Shown one piece after another: positions 9,016 to 17,589 of a stretch of DNA of 64,000 nt. The notes under the pieces are model-generated. The model was not told where the DNA came from. It was given only the letters and a program-made list of their open reading frames with translations, and made no database searches. Positions within the stretch are counted from its first letter, which is position 1; every line of letters begins with the position of its first letter. Source of the DNA: Neisseria sp. 83E34 (GTDB lineage Bacteria > Pseudomonadota > Gammaproteobacteria > Burkholderiales > Neisseriaceae); NCBI RefSeq assembly GCF_001308015.1, contig NZ_LGYH01000001.1, positions 124,001-188,000 on the forward strand. Reading direction: 5' to 3'. Made by a program: the position numbers and the translations under genes.

Positions 9016-9739
9016 TGATGTAAGCAAATGTACAGGTGCGGATTTCCAAGCCCAACTGGCTGCCGCAGTAGGTAACCTTGAAGCCGGAGTGCCCCAAAAT
9101 TTTAATGCAAACGGTTTGGCAGTTTACCGCCGTTTGGTGCATAACAATATCGCTTCGTTTTTGGAACGCTGTTTCAGTGACAGCATCACATTTGCCGATG
9201 CGGAGCAATGGCAGGACCTGCAAAGCCGTTTTTTAAGCGAAGGCAAGCCGGAATCGCCTTACTTTAAAGATATTCCCGCCCAGTTTTTAGCATTTGCCCG
9301 AAGCCAGCTTTCAGACAGGCTTCTGCCGCAGAATGTGCTGGCGATGATGGAATTTGAAACAGATTTGTTGCGTGCAGAGACTGCACTATGCGGGTTGCGG
9401 AAGCCGGCTGAATCAAACAACGATATTTTGACATTGGCAGAAGGTGTGCGCCTGAAACAATATCCCGTTGATTTTATTAGAACGGGCCTGAAAAGTTTTG
9501 AGAACGGTGAAACTTATGTGCTCACTTGGCGCAATCTGGAGGATGAAACCTGTTATCAAGCCATTGATGACATTGATGTATTCCTATTGCAGCATTTCGA
9601 GCAGCAAAATGACAGCATTGCTTCGCTCACTCAAAGCATCCGCGAATTGACGGGTAGCAGCGATACCGAACCTTTACTGCTCGAACGGCTGGCACATTGG
9701 CAGGAAGAAGGTGTTTTGATGAAGGTGCAAAACGGATAA
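9005..9739 (+). CDS. DUF2063 peptide-binding partner protein (HvfC/BufC-like)
   Basis: A 244-residue protein. The N-terminal DUF2063 region contains the family motif [21 protein letters not shown] followed by [14 protein letters not shown]. The C-terminal region resembles the peptide-recognition module of HvfC/MbnC partners. Its role would be to bind the leader of the EGKCG peptide and present it to the MNIO enzyme. The ATG at 9005 lies 8 bases inside the upstream gene (stop 9013-9015), a coupled overlap. A shortened uptake-like 11-mer lies inside the gene near 9310. Confidence 0.85.
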   Translation: MQRDDVSKCTGADFQAQLAAAVGNLEAGVPQNFNANGLAVYRRLVHNNIASFLERCFSDSITFADAEQWQDLQSRFLSEGKPESPYFKDIPAQFLAFARSQLSDRLLPQNVLAMMEFETDLLRAETALCGLRKPAESNNDILTLAEGVRLKQYPVDFIRTGLKSFENGETYVLTWRNLEDETCYQAIDDIDVFLLQHFEQQNDSIASLTQSIRELTGSSDTEPLLLERLAHWQEEGVLMKVQNG

Positions 9740-9741
9740 CC

Positions 9742-10335
9742 ATGCCAACATTTACCGATTTCAGCAACCGCATCGCCGCCTTGCGTCCCGCTATGCTTAA
9801 ATTCGCCAGAATGCAGCTGCGGGATGAAAGCCTGTCTGAAGACTTGGTGCAGGACGCACTTTCCGCAGCCATCAACAAACAAGAACAATACCGGGCAGGT
9901 GCCGAATTGGGCACTTGGGTAATGAGCATACTCAAAAACAAAATCATCGATTATTACCGTGGCCGTAAAGAAATGGTCAGCCTGGATGACAGCGACCAAG
10001 CCGCGAGGATTGATGCACAATATCAAGCCTGTTTCGATGAAAACGGCCATTGGCAGAAAGAATCCGGGCCCGAAGTTTGGCAACCTAATCCCACCGAAGC
10101 CCATTTAGAGCGTCAAGATTTTTTTAAAGTATTGGAGAAATGTCTCGGCAACCTGCCGGAAAATACCGCGCGTATTTTTTATTTGAAAGAAGTCATGGGG
10201 ATGGAAGTAGAAGAAATTTGCCTCGATTTCGGCATTACACCTAATAATTGCTACGCCATCCTGCACCGTGCTCGCAACGGCTTGCGCCAATGCTTGCAGA
10301 AAAATTGGTACGGAACCGACAAAGGAGAAACATAG
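9742..10335 (+). CDS. ecf: ECF RNA polymerase sigma factor
   Basis: A 197-residue sigma-70-family factor. Region 2 covers roughly residues 10-75, with SEDLVQDALSAAINK and LGTWVMSILKNKIIDYYRGR. An acidic linker follows, then region 4 (about 125-185) with LPENTARIFYLKEVMGMEVEEIC and GITPNNCYAILHRARNGLRQCL. It starts 2 bases after the upstream stop. The gene order DoxX/peptide/DUF692/DUF2063/sigma/anti-sigma matches the neisserial ecf locus, whose sigma factor is known in gonococci to control msrAB. The matching promoters at 7186 and 30356 support the same regulon here. Confidence 0.9.
   Translation: MPTFTDFSNRIAALRPAMLKFARMQLRDESLSEDLVQDALSAAINKQEQYRAGAELGTWVMSILKNKIIDYYRGRKEMVSLDDSDQAARIDAQYQACFDENGHWQKESGPEVWQPNPTEAHLERQDFFKVLEKCLGNLPENTARIFYLKEVMGMEVEEICLDFGITPNNCYAILHRARNGLRQCLQKNWYGTDKGET
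9830..9840 (+). repeat. Partial DUS inside ecf
   Basis: GCCTGTCTGAA, the 11-base core lacking the leading T, lies in the coding sequence of region 2. Confidence 0.5.
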
Positions 10336-10535
10336 TGTTGATTAAATGCAAAGAGGCATGCCGGCTGCTTTCCGAGCAGCAAGACAGGCCGCTTAGTGTG
10401 CAGGAACACATTACCTTGCGACTCCACCTTGCCTATTGTTCGCATTGTCGTAAATACAGTCAGCAGATGCAGCAAATCAGTGACAATATGCAAGCATGGG
10501 TGAAGCATCTTTCGGAAGAAGAACAGAATAAATAA
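10335..10535 (+). CDS. mseR: Zinc-type anti-sigma factor (MseR-like)
   Basis: A 66-residue protein starting at GTG 10335, which shares its first base with the TAG stop of the sigma gene and follows AAAGGAG at 8 bases. It has the anti-sigma zinc motif H-x3-C-x2-C in LRLHLAYCSHCRKY (about residues 31-38) and no transmembrane segment. Such proteins bind their ECF partner and release it when the cysteines are oxidised or lose zinc. In the meningococcus the equivalent gene downstream of the sigma gene is mseR. Oxidant or metal sensing here is inferred. Confidence 0.85.
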   Translation: MLIKCKEACRLLSEQQDRPLSVQEHITLRLHLAYCSHCRKYSQQMQQISDNMQAWVKHLSEEEQNK

Positions 10536-10551
10536 CCGTGAATGAAAAACA

Positions 10552-10585
10552 ATGCCTGTCTGAAAAATGTGTTTCAGACAGGCAT
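10552..10585. terminator. Inverted DUS pair after the ecf operon
   Basis: Perfect copies at 10552-10564 and 10573-10585 with an 8-base loop, between the anti-sigma gene and the convergent MlaC-like gene. It can terminate both. Confidence 0.7.
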
Positions 10586-10614
10586 TGTTGATTTTGCTGT
10601 TAGATGAAATAACC

Positions 10615-11223
10615 TTACTCAACTTTTTTCAGGCCTTTTTGGCGCACAGTTTCAATGGTGCCGTCGATGCCTTTTTGCTTCACCAGCTCATTAAATTGGT
10701 TGCGGTACACGGTTACAAGGCTGGCTCCGTCCACTTGGATATCATAAATTTTATAAGTGGAGCCGACCGGATAGAGGCGGTAGCCCACTTCGTATTTTTT
10801 ACCGCTACTGGTCTTAATTTCAGTAAATACGGTAACGCGCTTGTTTTTTTCCTCTGTCAGTTTCGGCAACATGGTCACTTGCGAATCCACCGCGCCCATT
10901 AAAGCGGAATGCGAATAAATGGAAACCACCATGTCTTTAAACGCTTTGATAAACTCGTTTTTCTGGTTGGCATTGAACTCGCGCCACGGCATGCCTACAG
11001 CCAGCGCGGAAATGCGCTGGTAATCCAAATAGCGGTCGGCATAGCCGGTAATGCGTTGGATTTTTTGGTTTTCGTTTAAGCTCTTGTCGCGCGCGATTTT
11101 CAGAACGGCATCCATGTTTTGCTTAAACTGCGTTTGTGCCGGATGTTGTGCGGGCGCGGCGTGTACGAAAGGTGCGGCCACTAACACCGGCGCAGTCAAT
11201 ATCACGGTAAAGATTTTATTCAT
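10615..11223 (-). CDS. MlaC/Ttg2D-family periplasmic lipid-binding protein
   Basis: A 202-residue secreted protein with a signal peptide (MNKIFTVILTAPVLVAAPF, cut near VHA-AP). The body has the MlaC pattern: RISALAVGMPWREFNANQKNEF, a FKDMVVSIYSHSALM helix, VFTEIKTSSGKKYEVGYRLY and YKIYDIQVDGASLVTVYRNQF. MlaC carries phospholipids across the periplasm in retrograde transport. No other mla gene is adjacent, so this may be a paralogue outside the main mla operon. A good ribosome-binding site (AGAGAGGAT on the minus strand) precedes the start. Confidence 0.85.
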   Translation of the reverse strand: MNKIFTVILTAPVLVAAPFVHAAPAQHPAQTQFKQNMDAVLKIARDKSLNENQKIQRITGYADRYLDYQRISALAVGMPWREFNANQKNEFIKAFKDMVVSIYSHSALMGAVDSQVTMLPKLTEEKNKRVTVFTEIKTSSGKKYEVGYRLYPVGSTYKIYDIQVDGASLVTVYRNQFNELVKQKGIDGTIETVRQKGLKKVE

Positions 11224-11429
11224 ATTTAATCCTCTCTGGTTTTTGTTTTGGAAACATTTGCAGCATTTATAAGCATAGCAGGGTAGGCATTCGGGTGAGC
11301 AAGGTTTTCAATATTTTGCTGAAAGTAAACTTAATTGAATAACACGATTGGTCACAAAGCAGTGAGCCGATCACCGCTTTGTATAAAAAACTCATTTTCA
11401 CGCTACGCTAATATTATGAAAATAAATAA

Positions 11430-11684
11430 TTGGAAAAACAGTATGTCAGGCAAGAAAAATTTATTGTAAAGCCGAATGATTGCATTACGGGATGGTCGCA
11501 TGTGCCGGATGGATTTATAGGCGTCTTAGTCGGTTGGTCGGCGGTTGAGTCGTTTGCTCTGGCTGAGTTTTTCGGTGTGGTTTACTGCGGGGACGGCATG
11601 TTCGGTTGGGGATATGATCGGTTGTATCATTGGGTGCGCGATTTGGATGAAGATAGCGAAGAAGAGAATAAAGGCGGTGATTAG
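11430..11684 (+). CDS. Small hypothetical protein
   Basis: An open frame of 84 codons from a TTG at 11430. The product is rich in Trp and Gly (GVLVGWSAVESFALAEFFGVV, GMFGWGYDRLYHWV) with an acidic tail (DLDEDSEEENKGG). No family is recognised. An upstream ATG at 11416 opens a different frame that stops after 17 codons, so the true N-terminus is unclear: either a non-ATG start or an old frameshift. An uptake-sequence terminator follows, which supports a real transcription unit. Confidence 0.4.
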   Translation: MEKQYVRQEKFIVKPNDCITGWSHVPDGFIGVLVGWSAVESFALAEFFGVVYCGDGMFGWGYDRLYHWVRDLDEDSEEENKGGD

Positions 11685-11706
11685 CTGCTTGGCTGTGTTT
11701 ACGGCA

Positions 11707-11736
11707 ATGCCTGTCTGAACGCTTTCAGACAGGCAT
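11707..11736. terminator. Inverted DUS pair
   Basis: Perfect copies at 11707-11719 and 11724-11736 with a 4-base loop, after the small hypothetical gene. Confidence 0.65.
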
Positions 11737-11816
11737 TTATGCTGCCGGCTGATAAAGTTTTGCGGCGTTTGACGGTTTTTTAGGTTAAAATATGCGGCTA
11801 TTTGGCCTGATACCGA

Positions 11817-11846
11817 ATGCCTGTCTGAAAGCGTTCAGACAGGCAT
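11817..11846. terminator. Inverted DUS pair just upstream of lepA
   Basis: Perfect copies at 11817-11829 and 11834-11846, ending only 28 bases before the lepA start. Two hairpins thus stand within 140 bases. This one may lie in the lepA leader and not act as a terminator. Confidence 0.5.
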
Positions 11847-11874
11847 TTCAAAATACTGCATCATCATGAACACT

Positions 11875-13668
11875 ATGAAAAATATCCGAAATTTCTCTAT
11901 CATCGCCCATATCGACCACGGTAAATCCACGCTGGCCGACCGCTTCATTCAATATTGTGGCGGCTTGGAAATGCGCGAAATGAGTACGCAGGTGCTCGAT
12001 TCTATGGACATTGAAAAAGAGCGCGGCATTACTATCAAGGCACAAACCGCTGCGTTGAACTATAAAGCGCGGGATGGCCAGGTGTACCAACTCAATCTGA
12101 TTGATACGCCGGGGCACGTCGATTTTTCTTATGAAGTGTCGCGCTCACTGTCTGCTTGCGAAGGCGCGCTTTTGGTAGTGGACGCTTCGCAGGGCGTGGA
12201 AGCGCAAACCGTTGCCAACTGTTACACGGCGATTGATTTGGGTGTGGAAGTAGTGCCGGTGTTGAACAAAATCGACTTGCCCGCAGCCGATCCCGATCGC
12301 GTAGCGCAGGAAATTGAAGATATTATCGGCATTGATGCTGTGGGTGCGGTAACCTGCTCGGCTAAGAGCGGCTTGGGCGTGGAAGACGTGCTGGAAGAAA
12401 TCGTGGCGAAAATTCCCGCTCCAACCGGTGACCCCGAAGCGCCTCTACAAGCTATGATTATAGACTCGTGGTTTGACAATTATGTGGGCGTGGTGATGCT
12501 GATCCGCGTTAAAAATGGTACTTTGAAGCTGAAAGACAAAGTGCGCTTTATGTCGACCAAAGCGGAAACACTGGTGGAGCAGCTGGGCGTGTTTACACCG
12601 AAATCCGTTGCCAAGCAGCAATTGAGCGCGGGTGAGGTGGGCTTTTTGATTACCGGCGTAAAAGAGCTGGGGCAGGCCAAAGTGGGCGACACGGTAACGC
12701 TGGTGTCCAACCCTGCTGCCGAGCCGCTGCCGGGCTTCCAAGAAGTGCAATCGCAGGTGTTTGCCGGTTTGTATCCGGTGGAAAGCCACGATTACGAAGC
12801 CTTGCGCGAAGCGCTGGAAAAGCTGCAATTGAATGATGCCTCCCTGAAATTCGAGCCGGAAGTGTCGCAGGCTTTGGGCTTCGGTTTCCGTTGCGGCTTC
12901 CTCGGCCTCTTGCATCTGGAAATTGTGCAGGAGCGCTTGGAGCGCGAGTTTGATATGGACTTGATCACCACCGCGCCGACGGTGGTGTATGAAGTGATTA
13001 TGAAAAACGGCGAAAAAATCGAGGTGGAAAATCCATCGAAACTGCCCGATATCGGCAGCATCGAAACGATTTTAGAGCCGATTATCACTGCAACTATCTT
13101 AGTGCCGCAGGAATATGTGGGCAATGTGATGACTTTGTGTAACCAAAAGCGTGGTGTGCAGGTGAATATGCAGTATATGGGCCGCCAGGTAATGCTCACT
13201 TACGATTTGCCGATGAACGAAGTGGTGATGGATTTCTTCGACAAGCTCAAGTCCACTTCGCGCGGATACGCTTCTTTGGATTATGAATTTAAAGAATTCC
13301 AACCTTCCGATTTGATTAAGCTCGATATTATGGTGAACGGCGAGAAAGTAGATGCGCTGAGCCTGATTGTGCACCGCCAAAGCGCAGTTCACCGCGGGCG
13401 AGAGCTGGCCGCCAAGATGCGCGAGCTGATTCCGCGCCAGATGTTTGATATTGCCGTTCAGGCAGCCATCGGCAGCCAGATCATTGCGCGCGAAAACGTG
13501 AAGGCATTGCGTAAAAACGTATTGGCTAAGTGCTACGGCGGCGATATTACGCGTAAGAAGAAATTGTTGGAAAAACAAAAAGCAGGTAAGCGCCGCATGA
13601 AGCAAGTGGGTAATGTGGAGATTCCGCAAAGTGCGTTTTTGGCGATTTTACAAGTGGGAGACAAATAA
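11875..13668 (+). CDS. lepA: Elongation factor 4 (LepA)
   Basis: A translational GTPase that acts on ribosomes, aiding back-translocation or initiation-complex formation under ionic stress. From the ATG at 11875 the protein has 597 residues, the normal length. An in-frame ATG at 11866 adds only MNT and neither has a clear ribosome-binding site. G1 is AHIDHGKST (residues 11-19), G3 DTPGHVDF, G4 NKID. The C-terminal EF4-specific domain ends with [20 protein letters not shown] and KRRMKQVG. The stop lies 3 bases before lepB, the conserved lepA-lepB operon. Confidence 0.97.
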   Translation: MKNIRNFSIIAHIDHGKSTLADRFIQYCGGLEMREMSTQVLDSMDIEKERGITIKAQTAALNYKARDGQVYQLNLIDTPGHVDFSYEVSRSLSACEGALLVVDASQGVEAQTVANCYTAIDLGVEVVPVLNKIDLPAADPDRVAQEIEDIIGIDAVGAVTCSAKSGLGVEDVLEEIVAKIPAPTGDPEAPLQAMIIDSWFDNYVGVVMLIRVKNGTLKLKDKVRFMSTKAETLVEQLGVFTPKSVAKQQLSAGEVGFLITGVKELGQAKVGDTVTLVSNPAAEPLPGFQEVQSQVFAGLYPVESHDYEALREALEKLQLNDASLKFEPEVSQALGFGFRCGFLGLLHLEIVQERLEREFDMDLITTAPTVVYEVIMKNGEKIEVENPSKLPDIGSIETILEPIITATILVPQEYVGNVMTLCNQKRGVQVNMQYMGRQVMLTYDLPMNEVVMDFFDKLKSTSRGYASLDYEFKEFQPSDLIKLDIMVNGEKVDALSLIVHRQSAVHRGRELAAKMRELIPRQMFDIAVQAAIGSQIIARENVKALRKNVLAKCYGGDITRKKKLLEKQKAGKRRMKQVGNVEIPQSAFLAILQVGDK

Positions 13669-13671
13669 ACT

Positions 13672-14667
13672 ATGGTTAACCAATGGGTTGTAATGGCTGC
13701 TTTGGCGTTGGTGGCCGGCGGCGTTTTATACGCGGCCAGCAATAAAGAGCGCAGTGTGAACGGCGAATGGAGCAACGGCCTGCAATGGGGCTATCTCTTG
13801 ATGATGGTGGGCGTGTTCGGCCTGTTTTCCTCCATGATGAGCTTTACGGCCGTGCTGCTGATTTTTGTATTGTTTACCGGCTGCGTATGGGTTTGGCATA
13901 AGTACACATCAAAATGGGTGCCCGATGTATCGGAAAGCGGACGCGACGACAATCATTTCCGTGATTACATGAGCGGCTTTTTTCCGATTATCTTGCTGGT
14001 GTTTGTGTTGCGCACGTTCATCGCGGAGCCGTTTCAGATTCCTTCAAGCTCGATGCGCCCGGGTTTGGTGGTAGGTGACTTTATCTTGGTGAAAAAATCG
14101 TCTTACGGCATCCGTGTGCCGATTTTGAATACGGTTTTGATTCCTACCGGTCAGGTGGAGCGCGGCGATGTGGTGGTGTTTAATTACCCTGAAGATACCA
14201 ATATCAACTACATCAAACGTGCCATCGGCCTGCCGGGCGATGTAGTGGAGTACCGCAACAAAACCTTGTTTGTGAATGGGGAAGAGGTGGAAGCGAAATC
14301 GGAAGGCTTGTATCACTATCAGGAAAACACACCTTTCGGTTTGCAGGAAGTTCAGGCAGACCAATACCAAGAACGTTTGAACGAGCGTGACTATACCACT
14401 TTGCGCATCAACGGCAATCCTGCATTCTCGCCCAGCCATGTGCGCGCTAATTTCGCCCACCGCGAGAACTGTGACTATTCGCGCGACGGTTCGTGGTTCC
14501 GCTGCAAAGTACCGGAAGGCAGCTATTTTATGCTTGGCGATAACCGTGATGCCAGTGAAGATTCGCGCTATTGGGGTTTTGTGGACGATAAGTTGATGGT
14601 CGGAAAAGCATTTTTCATTTGGTTGAATTTCAAGGATTGGGGCCGCATCGGTACGTCAATCAAATGA
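13672..14667 (+). CDS. lepB: Signal peptidase I (LepB)
   Basis: Removes Sec signal peptides at the outer face of the inner membrane. It has 331 residues: N-terminal hydrophobic segments (VVMAALALVAGGVLYAA and WGYLLMMVGVFGLFSSMMS), a third near residue 105 (FFPIILLVFVLRTFIAEPF), then the catalytic Ser in PSSSMRPGL and Lys in INYIKRAIGLPGD. Box E is YFMLGDNRDASEDSRYWG. It begins 3 bases after the lepA stop. The peptidase would process the EGKCG peptide and MlaC-like precursors found in this window. Confidence 0.96.
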   Translation: MVNQWVVMAALALVAGGVLYAASNKERSVNGEWSNGLQWGYLLMMVGVFGLFSSMMSFTAVLLIFVLFTGCVWVWHKYTSKWVPDVSESGRDDNHFRDYMSGFFPIILLVFVLRTFIAEPFQIPSSSMRPGLVVGDFILVKKSSYGIRVPILNTVLIPTGQVERGDVVVFNYPEDTNINYIKRAIGLPGDVVEYRNKTLFVNGEEVEAKSEGLYHYQENTPFGLQEVQADQYQERLNERDYTTLRINGNPAFSPSHVRANFAHRENCDYSRDGSWFRCKVPEGSYFMLGDNRDASEDSRYWGFVDDKLMVGKAFFIWLNFKDWGRIGTSIK

Positions 14668-14684
14668 TGTTGAGAGGAAAGCAA

Positions 14685-14714
14685 ATGCCTGTCTGAATGG
14701 TTTCAGACAGGCAT
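14685..14714. terminator. Inverted DUS pair after lepB
   Basis: Perfect copies at 14685-14697 and 14702-14714 with a 4-base loop. Confidence 0.7.
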
Positions 14715-14786
14715 TTTGTTGGTAGGTAAGGTTAACCGAAACAGTGAAATATAGTCATCACACTTAATTTTAGTAACAAGCACCGG

Positions 14787-14857
14787 CATACTCGGGCTTG
14801 CCAAGAGTATCCCAACCTTTACCGGAACTCAAGATGCTCGGATCAAGCTCTCGTATG
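14787..14857. repeat. Dispersed short repeat, degenerate copy
   Basis: CATACTCGGGCTTGCC at the left and a decayed GATGCTCGGATCAAGCTC at the right form an imperfect inverted repeat. The same arms occur at 32112, 39240, 42011 and 48060. It carries no gene. Confidence 0.55.
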
Positions 14858-15000
14858 ATAGTGTACTATTTTAGGTTGGTTTACTATAAAAGTATTGGCG
14901 CTGATACCAAGCCCCCGGGTCATTTTGCGAATGGATATACCTTGCACGAGTTTGGCTAAGGTGTGAGTCTGAGGAATATTGTTGAGTAGGTTGCGAAGGG
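14843..15000 (-). pseudogene. Possible transposase N-terminal remnant
   Basis: Read on the minus strand, about 14850-15000 encodes a short HTH-like stretch ending ...LAKLVQGISIRKMTRGLGIS and ANTFI. This resembles the HTH of insertion-sequence transposases. It has no start that makes sense, no ribosome-binding site and no catalytic domain. The surrounding DNA is AT-rich and next to a repeat. The similarity is by eye and weak. Confidence 0.25.
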
Positions 15001-15108
15001 AGTGTAACTTGAATTCAGTCGATTTACTGTATAGATAAAAAAGCAAACAGTATTTACTTATTTGCTTTTTTATTAAAAATGAATCAGAAAATATTTGAGC
15101 AATCAATC

Positions 15109-15354
15109 TCAGTTCATGTGGTATTTTTGTTTTTCAATTGCCTGACCAACACTAATCCCATAGTGATAATTAGGATTTTTTTCGGAATTGGGCAGGCGCT
15201 CATTCATTTCCGTATAAGATAAATAATCAGTTAAGATTTCACGTTCCTCCTCGCTTAATCTGCTTAATTTTCCCGCATGTTTCTGAATATCGTGTTTACT
15301 TTGTAGAATAACTTCTTTTGGATCGCCGAAGAAAAAAGTAAGTAATTTACGCAT
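15109..15354 (-). CDS. Small hypothetical protein
   Basis: An 81-residue hydrophilic, mostly helical product: MRKLLTFFFGDPKEVILQ, then KLSRLSEEEREILTDYLSY and PNYHYGISVGQAIEKQKY. No domain is recognised. It stands alone between repeats with AT-rich flanks and has no clear neighbour relation. Coding potential is judged from composition and a plausible start, so confidence is moderate. Confidence 0.5.
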   Translation of the reverse strand: MRKLLTFFFGDPKEVILQSKHDIQKHAGKLSRLSEEEREILTDYLSYTEMNERLPNSEKNPNYHYGISVGQAIEKQKYHMN

Positions 15355-15606
15355 CTTATTTTCCGTATTTAGAGCTGGTATTAAAAATATATAGAGTAAT
15401 CGTTTTTGTATTCCGCTGTTATTTTTGTGTTGTAGATTTTTCTAGTAAGAATATTATAGATATTCGGTTAAAAAATCAACTAAGCGGTATAGTTTATTTC
15501 AATCAATTTTTTTGAAGCTTATAAAACAAACGATTTTCAACGCTTTGGGCGGAGTGAGAAGCATGAGTAGAATTCAATTATTTATTGATTTTGTGTGAGG
15601 CAATCA

Positions 15607-15933
15607 TTAATAGCGCGGTATGGATGGATCCACGGTTTGCGACCATTCATCAATGCCGCCTTTCAAATTGTAAAGTTTCTCGAAACCGGCATCTGCCAGA
15701 TACATGGCGCAATGCAGGCTGCGTATGCCGTGGTGGCAGTAAAGCACAATGGGTTTGTCGTCGGGTAATTCATTGTGGCGCAAAGGAATCATATTCATTG
15801 GAATGTGCACATGATTTGGCAGGCTGCAAAAGGCTACTTCATTTTCTTCGCGAACATCAAGCAAAACGGTATCAGGGTGTTCGGTTAGGAAAGCGTGCAA
15901 TTCAACGGGGGTAAGTTGCGAAATATCGTTCAT
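15607..15933 (-). CDS. Rhodanese-like sulfurtransferase
   Basis: A 108-residue single rhodanese domain: VLLDVREENEVAFCSLPNHVHIPMN, active-site loop IVLYCHHGIRS (Cys at about residue 67) and the closing helix GFEKLYNLKGGIDEW. It can move sulfane sulfur to an acceptor such as cyanide or a thiol. It lies downstream of pcm on the same strand, but a strong terminator stands between them. Substrate unknown. Confidence 0.88.
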   Translation of the reverse strand: MNDISQLTPVELHAFLTEHPDTVLLDVREENEVAFCSLPNHVHIPMNMIPLRHNELPDDKPIVLYCHHGIRSLHCAMYLADAGFEKLYNLKGGIDEWSQTVDPSIPRY

Positions 15934-15950
15934 AAATATTGGGTGTGTGT

Positions 15951-15986
15951 GAAAATATAAAACAAGCTGCCGGAAAGCAGCTTGTT
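15951..15986 (-). terminator. Intrinsic terminator after pcm
   Basis: On the minus strand a perfect 10-bp stem AACAAGCTGC/GCAGCTTGTT with a 6-base loop is followed by TTATATTTTC. It is not built from uptake sequences, unlike most terminators here. Confidence 0.75.
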
Positions 15987-15993
15987 GGCATTA

Positions 15994-16055
15994 TGGATCG
16001 CGAGTTCCGGTCACTTTGATGCTTCGTGTTTTACATCGTGATTAGGTTTCGCGAC
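15994..16055. repeat. Imperfect inverted repeat downstream of pcm
   Basis: GATCGCGA at the left and TCGCGACC at the right, with GGTCAC and GTGATT inside, can fold into a long imperfect hairpin. The 12-mer TGATTAGGTTTC in its right arm also forms part of the prfC leader hairpin at 50918-50929. Role unknown. Confidence 0.35.
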
Positions 16056-16073
16056 CGTAATTAACATATTAAA

Positions 16074-16730
16074 TTAAAATTTAAATTTAGAGGGTTCGGC
16101 AACAGTGGGCGCCTGTAAGCCTGAAACCGAGGTGTCAAAAAGTGTTACGGAGGTAAATTCATCACCATTGCGCGTGATTTGAAGCGCATGTTGAACCGGC
16201 GAGCCGCCTACAATAACCACCAAACGGCCTCCGTCTTTCAATTGGCTTTTTAAAACTTCCGGTACGTCCGGTATGCTGCCGCCAACATAAATCGCATCAA
16301 ACGGTGCGCCGCCAACTTGTCCGGCCAAGCCGTCACCATTTTGGTAAATGATGTTGGTTAAGCCTATTTTATCCAATGCAGCTTTTGCGAGTGTTTGTTG
16401 GCCCGCATCCATATCGATGGAAACCACTTGCCCGGCTAGTGTGGCTAAAAGCGCGGTGGCGTAGCCTGAACCGGTGCCGATTTCCAATACATTGTCACTT
16501 TTTTTCAAAGCAAGACCTTGTATCAAACGGGCAACAATTCTAGGCTCCAGCATTTTGCCGCCGTTGGGCAGGGGCAGGCAAACATCGGCATAGGCGTAAG
16601 GCTTCTGCTCTTCGGTTACAAATTCTTCGCGCGGAATGGCATCCAAGGCATCCAGAACATCAAAGTCCAGCACGTCCCACGGACGGATTTGCTGTTCTAC
16701 CATGTTGAAACGTGCTTTTTGAAAGTCCAT
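16074..16730 (-). CDS. pcm: Protein-L-isoaspartate O-methyltransferase
   Basis: Repairs isoaspartyl residues in damaged proteins using S-adenosylmethionine. The 218-residue product has MVEQQIRPWDVLDFDVLDAL and VPREEFV-like IPREEFV at the N-terminus, the SAM motif NVLEIGTGSGYATALLATL, then DAIYVGGSIPDVP and LKDGGRLVVIVGG. The short C-terminus is of the neisserial/beta-proteobacterial type. With msrAB and the fRMsr gene next to it, the window holds three protein or amino acid repair functions. Confidence 0.92.
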   Translation of the reverse strand: MDFQKARFNMVEQQIRPWDVLDFDVLDALDAIPREEFVTEEQKPYAYADVCLPLPNGGKMLEPRIVARLIQGLALKKSDNVLEIGTGSGYATALLATLAGQVVSIDMDAGQQTLAKAALDKIGLTNIIYQNGDGLAGQVGGAPFDAIYVGGSIPDVPEVLKSQLKDGGRLVVIVGGSPVQHALQITRNGDEFTSVTLFDTSVSGLQAPTVAEPSKFKF

Positions 16731-16809
16731 TGCTTTACTCCATTGATTTTTATAGTGTGAATTGTGGTTTGGCGCTGATTATAATGCTTTTGCCTTCGTT
16801 TTAACAACA

Positions 16810-16871
16810 ATGCCTGTCTGAAAATATCAGGGCGGATAATAAAACGGTAAACCGTGTTTTCAGACAGGCAT
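16810..16871. terminator. Inverted DUS pair with long loop
   Basis: ATGCCTGTCTGAA (16810-16822) and its inverse (16859-16871) flank 36 bases. It lies at the 3' end of the fRMsr gene (minus strand). Confidence 0.5.
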
Positions 16872-16876
16872 TGGGA

Positions 16877-17368
16877 TTATGCTTTAGAAAAATGTTGCCG
16901 GCTGATTAGATAGCAGATTTTTTGTAGAAATTCAGCATCTGTTTGGTCGAATTGATTGGTTTCTTCAGCATCAACATCCAATATGGCAACGACCTGTCTG
17001 GCCTGATTGAAAACAGGCACCACAATTTCGGATTGCGAAAGCGAAGAGCAGGCGATATGGTCAAAATGCTGGTTCACGTCAGGAACAATTATCGTTTGTG
17101 CCTGAGCCCAGCTCTGGCCGCATACACCGCGACCGTGGGCGATGCGGGTGCATGCGGGCGGCCCCTGAAACGGGCCGAGTACCAAATTATCTTTGTCAAC
17201 CAAATAAAAACCAACCCACAGCCAATCGAAAGCGCTTTTTAATACGGCGGTAATGTTGGCGAGGTTGGCAATAAAATTAGGCTCGCCATCGATCAATGCT
17301 TCGATTTGCGGCAGAATTTCCTGATAAATTTCCGATTTGCCGGATGATGAAAAAGTGATTTCGTGCAT
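16877..17368 (-). CDS. msrC: Free methionine-(R)-sulfoxide reductase (GAF domain)
   Basis: A 163-residue GAF-domain enzyme that reduces free L-methionine-(R)-sulfoxide. The three conserved cysteines are present in GPPACTRI, GRGVCGQS and HIACSS, and the substrate pocket acidic stretch is VVAILDVDAEETNQFD. It complements MsrA/MsrB, which mainly act on protein-bound sulfoxides; the fused MsrAB is also in this window. No Ecf-type promoter like that of msrAB is seen in front of it. Confidence 0.9.
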   Translation of the reverse strand: MHEITFSSSGKSEIYQEILPQIEALIDGEPNFIANLANITAVLKSAFDWLWVGFYLVDKDNLVLGPFQGPPACTRIAHGRGVCGQSWAQAQTIIVPDVNQHFDHIACSSLSQSEIVVPVFNQARQVVAILDVDAEETNQFDQTDAEFLQKICYLISRQHFSKA

Positions 17369-17551
17369 TTTTGATTATCGTGTTTGGTATTACGTAAAAA
17401 TATTATGATTGCCGGTAAGACTGTGCTTGGCTGAAGCGCTCCCTCAGCCTTTCGCCGCGTTAATCGGATTACTATATCATGTTGGATTACAGCATGCTAC
17501 AAAACTTCAAGACGCTACAAATAATTTGCGGTACAATCGGCAGCGTCGGCA

Positions 17552-17564
17552 ATGCCTGTCTGAA
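17552..17564 (+). repeat. Single DUS in the tpiA leader
   Basis: A perfect ATGCCTGTCTGAA 25 bases before the tpiA start codon and directly upstream of its AAGGAATC ribosome-binding site. Confidence 0.85.
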
Positions 17565-17589
17565 AAAGAGATAAGAAAGGAATCAAACC

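Noticed and set aside
14843-15106. A complete protein-coding gene on the minus strand
   Set aside because: No plausible start or ribosome-binding site and biased AT-rich composition; only a short HTH-like stretch is suggestive, so it is listed as a possible remnant.
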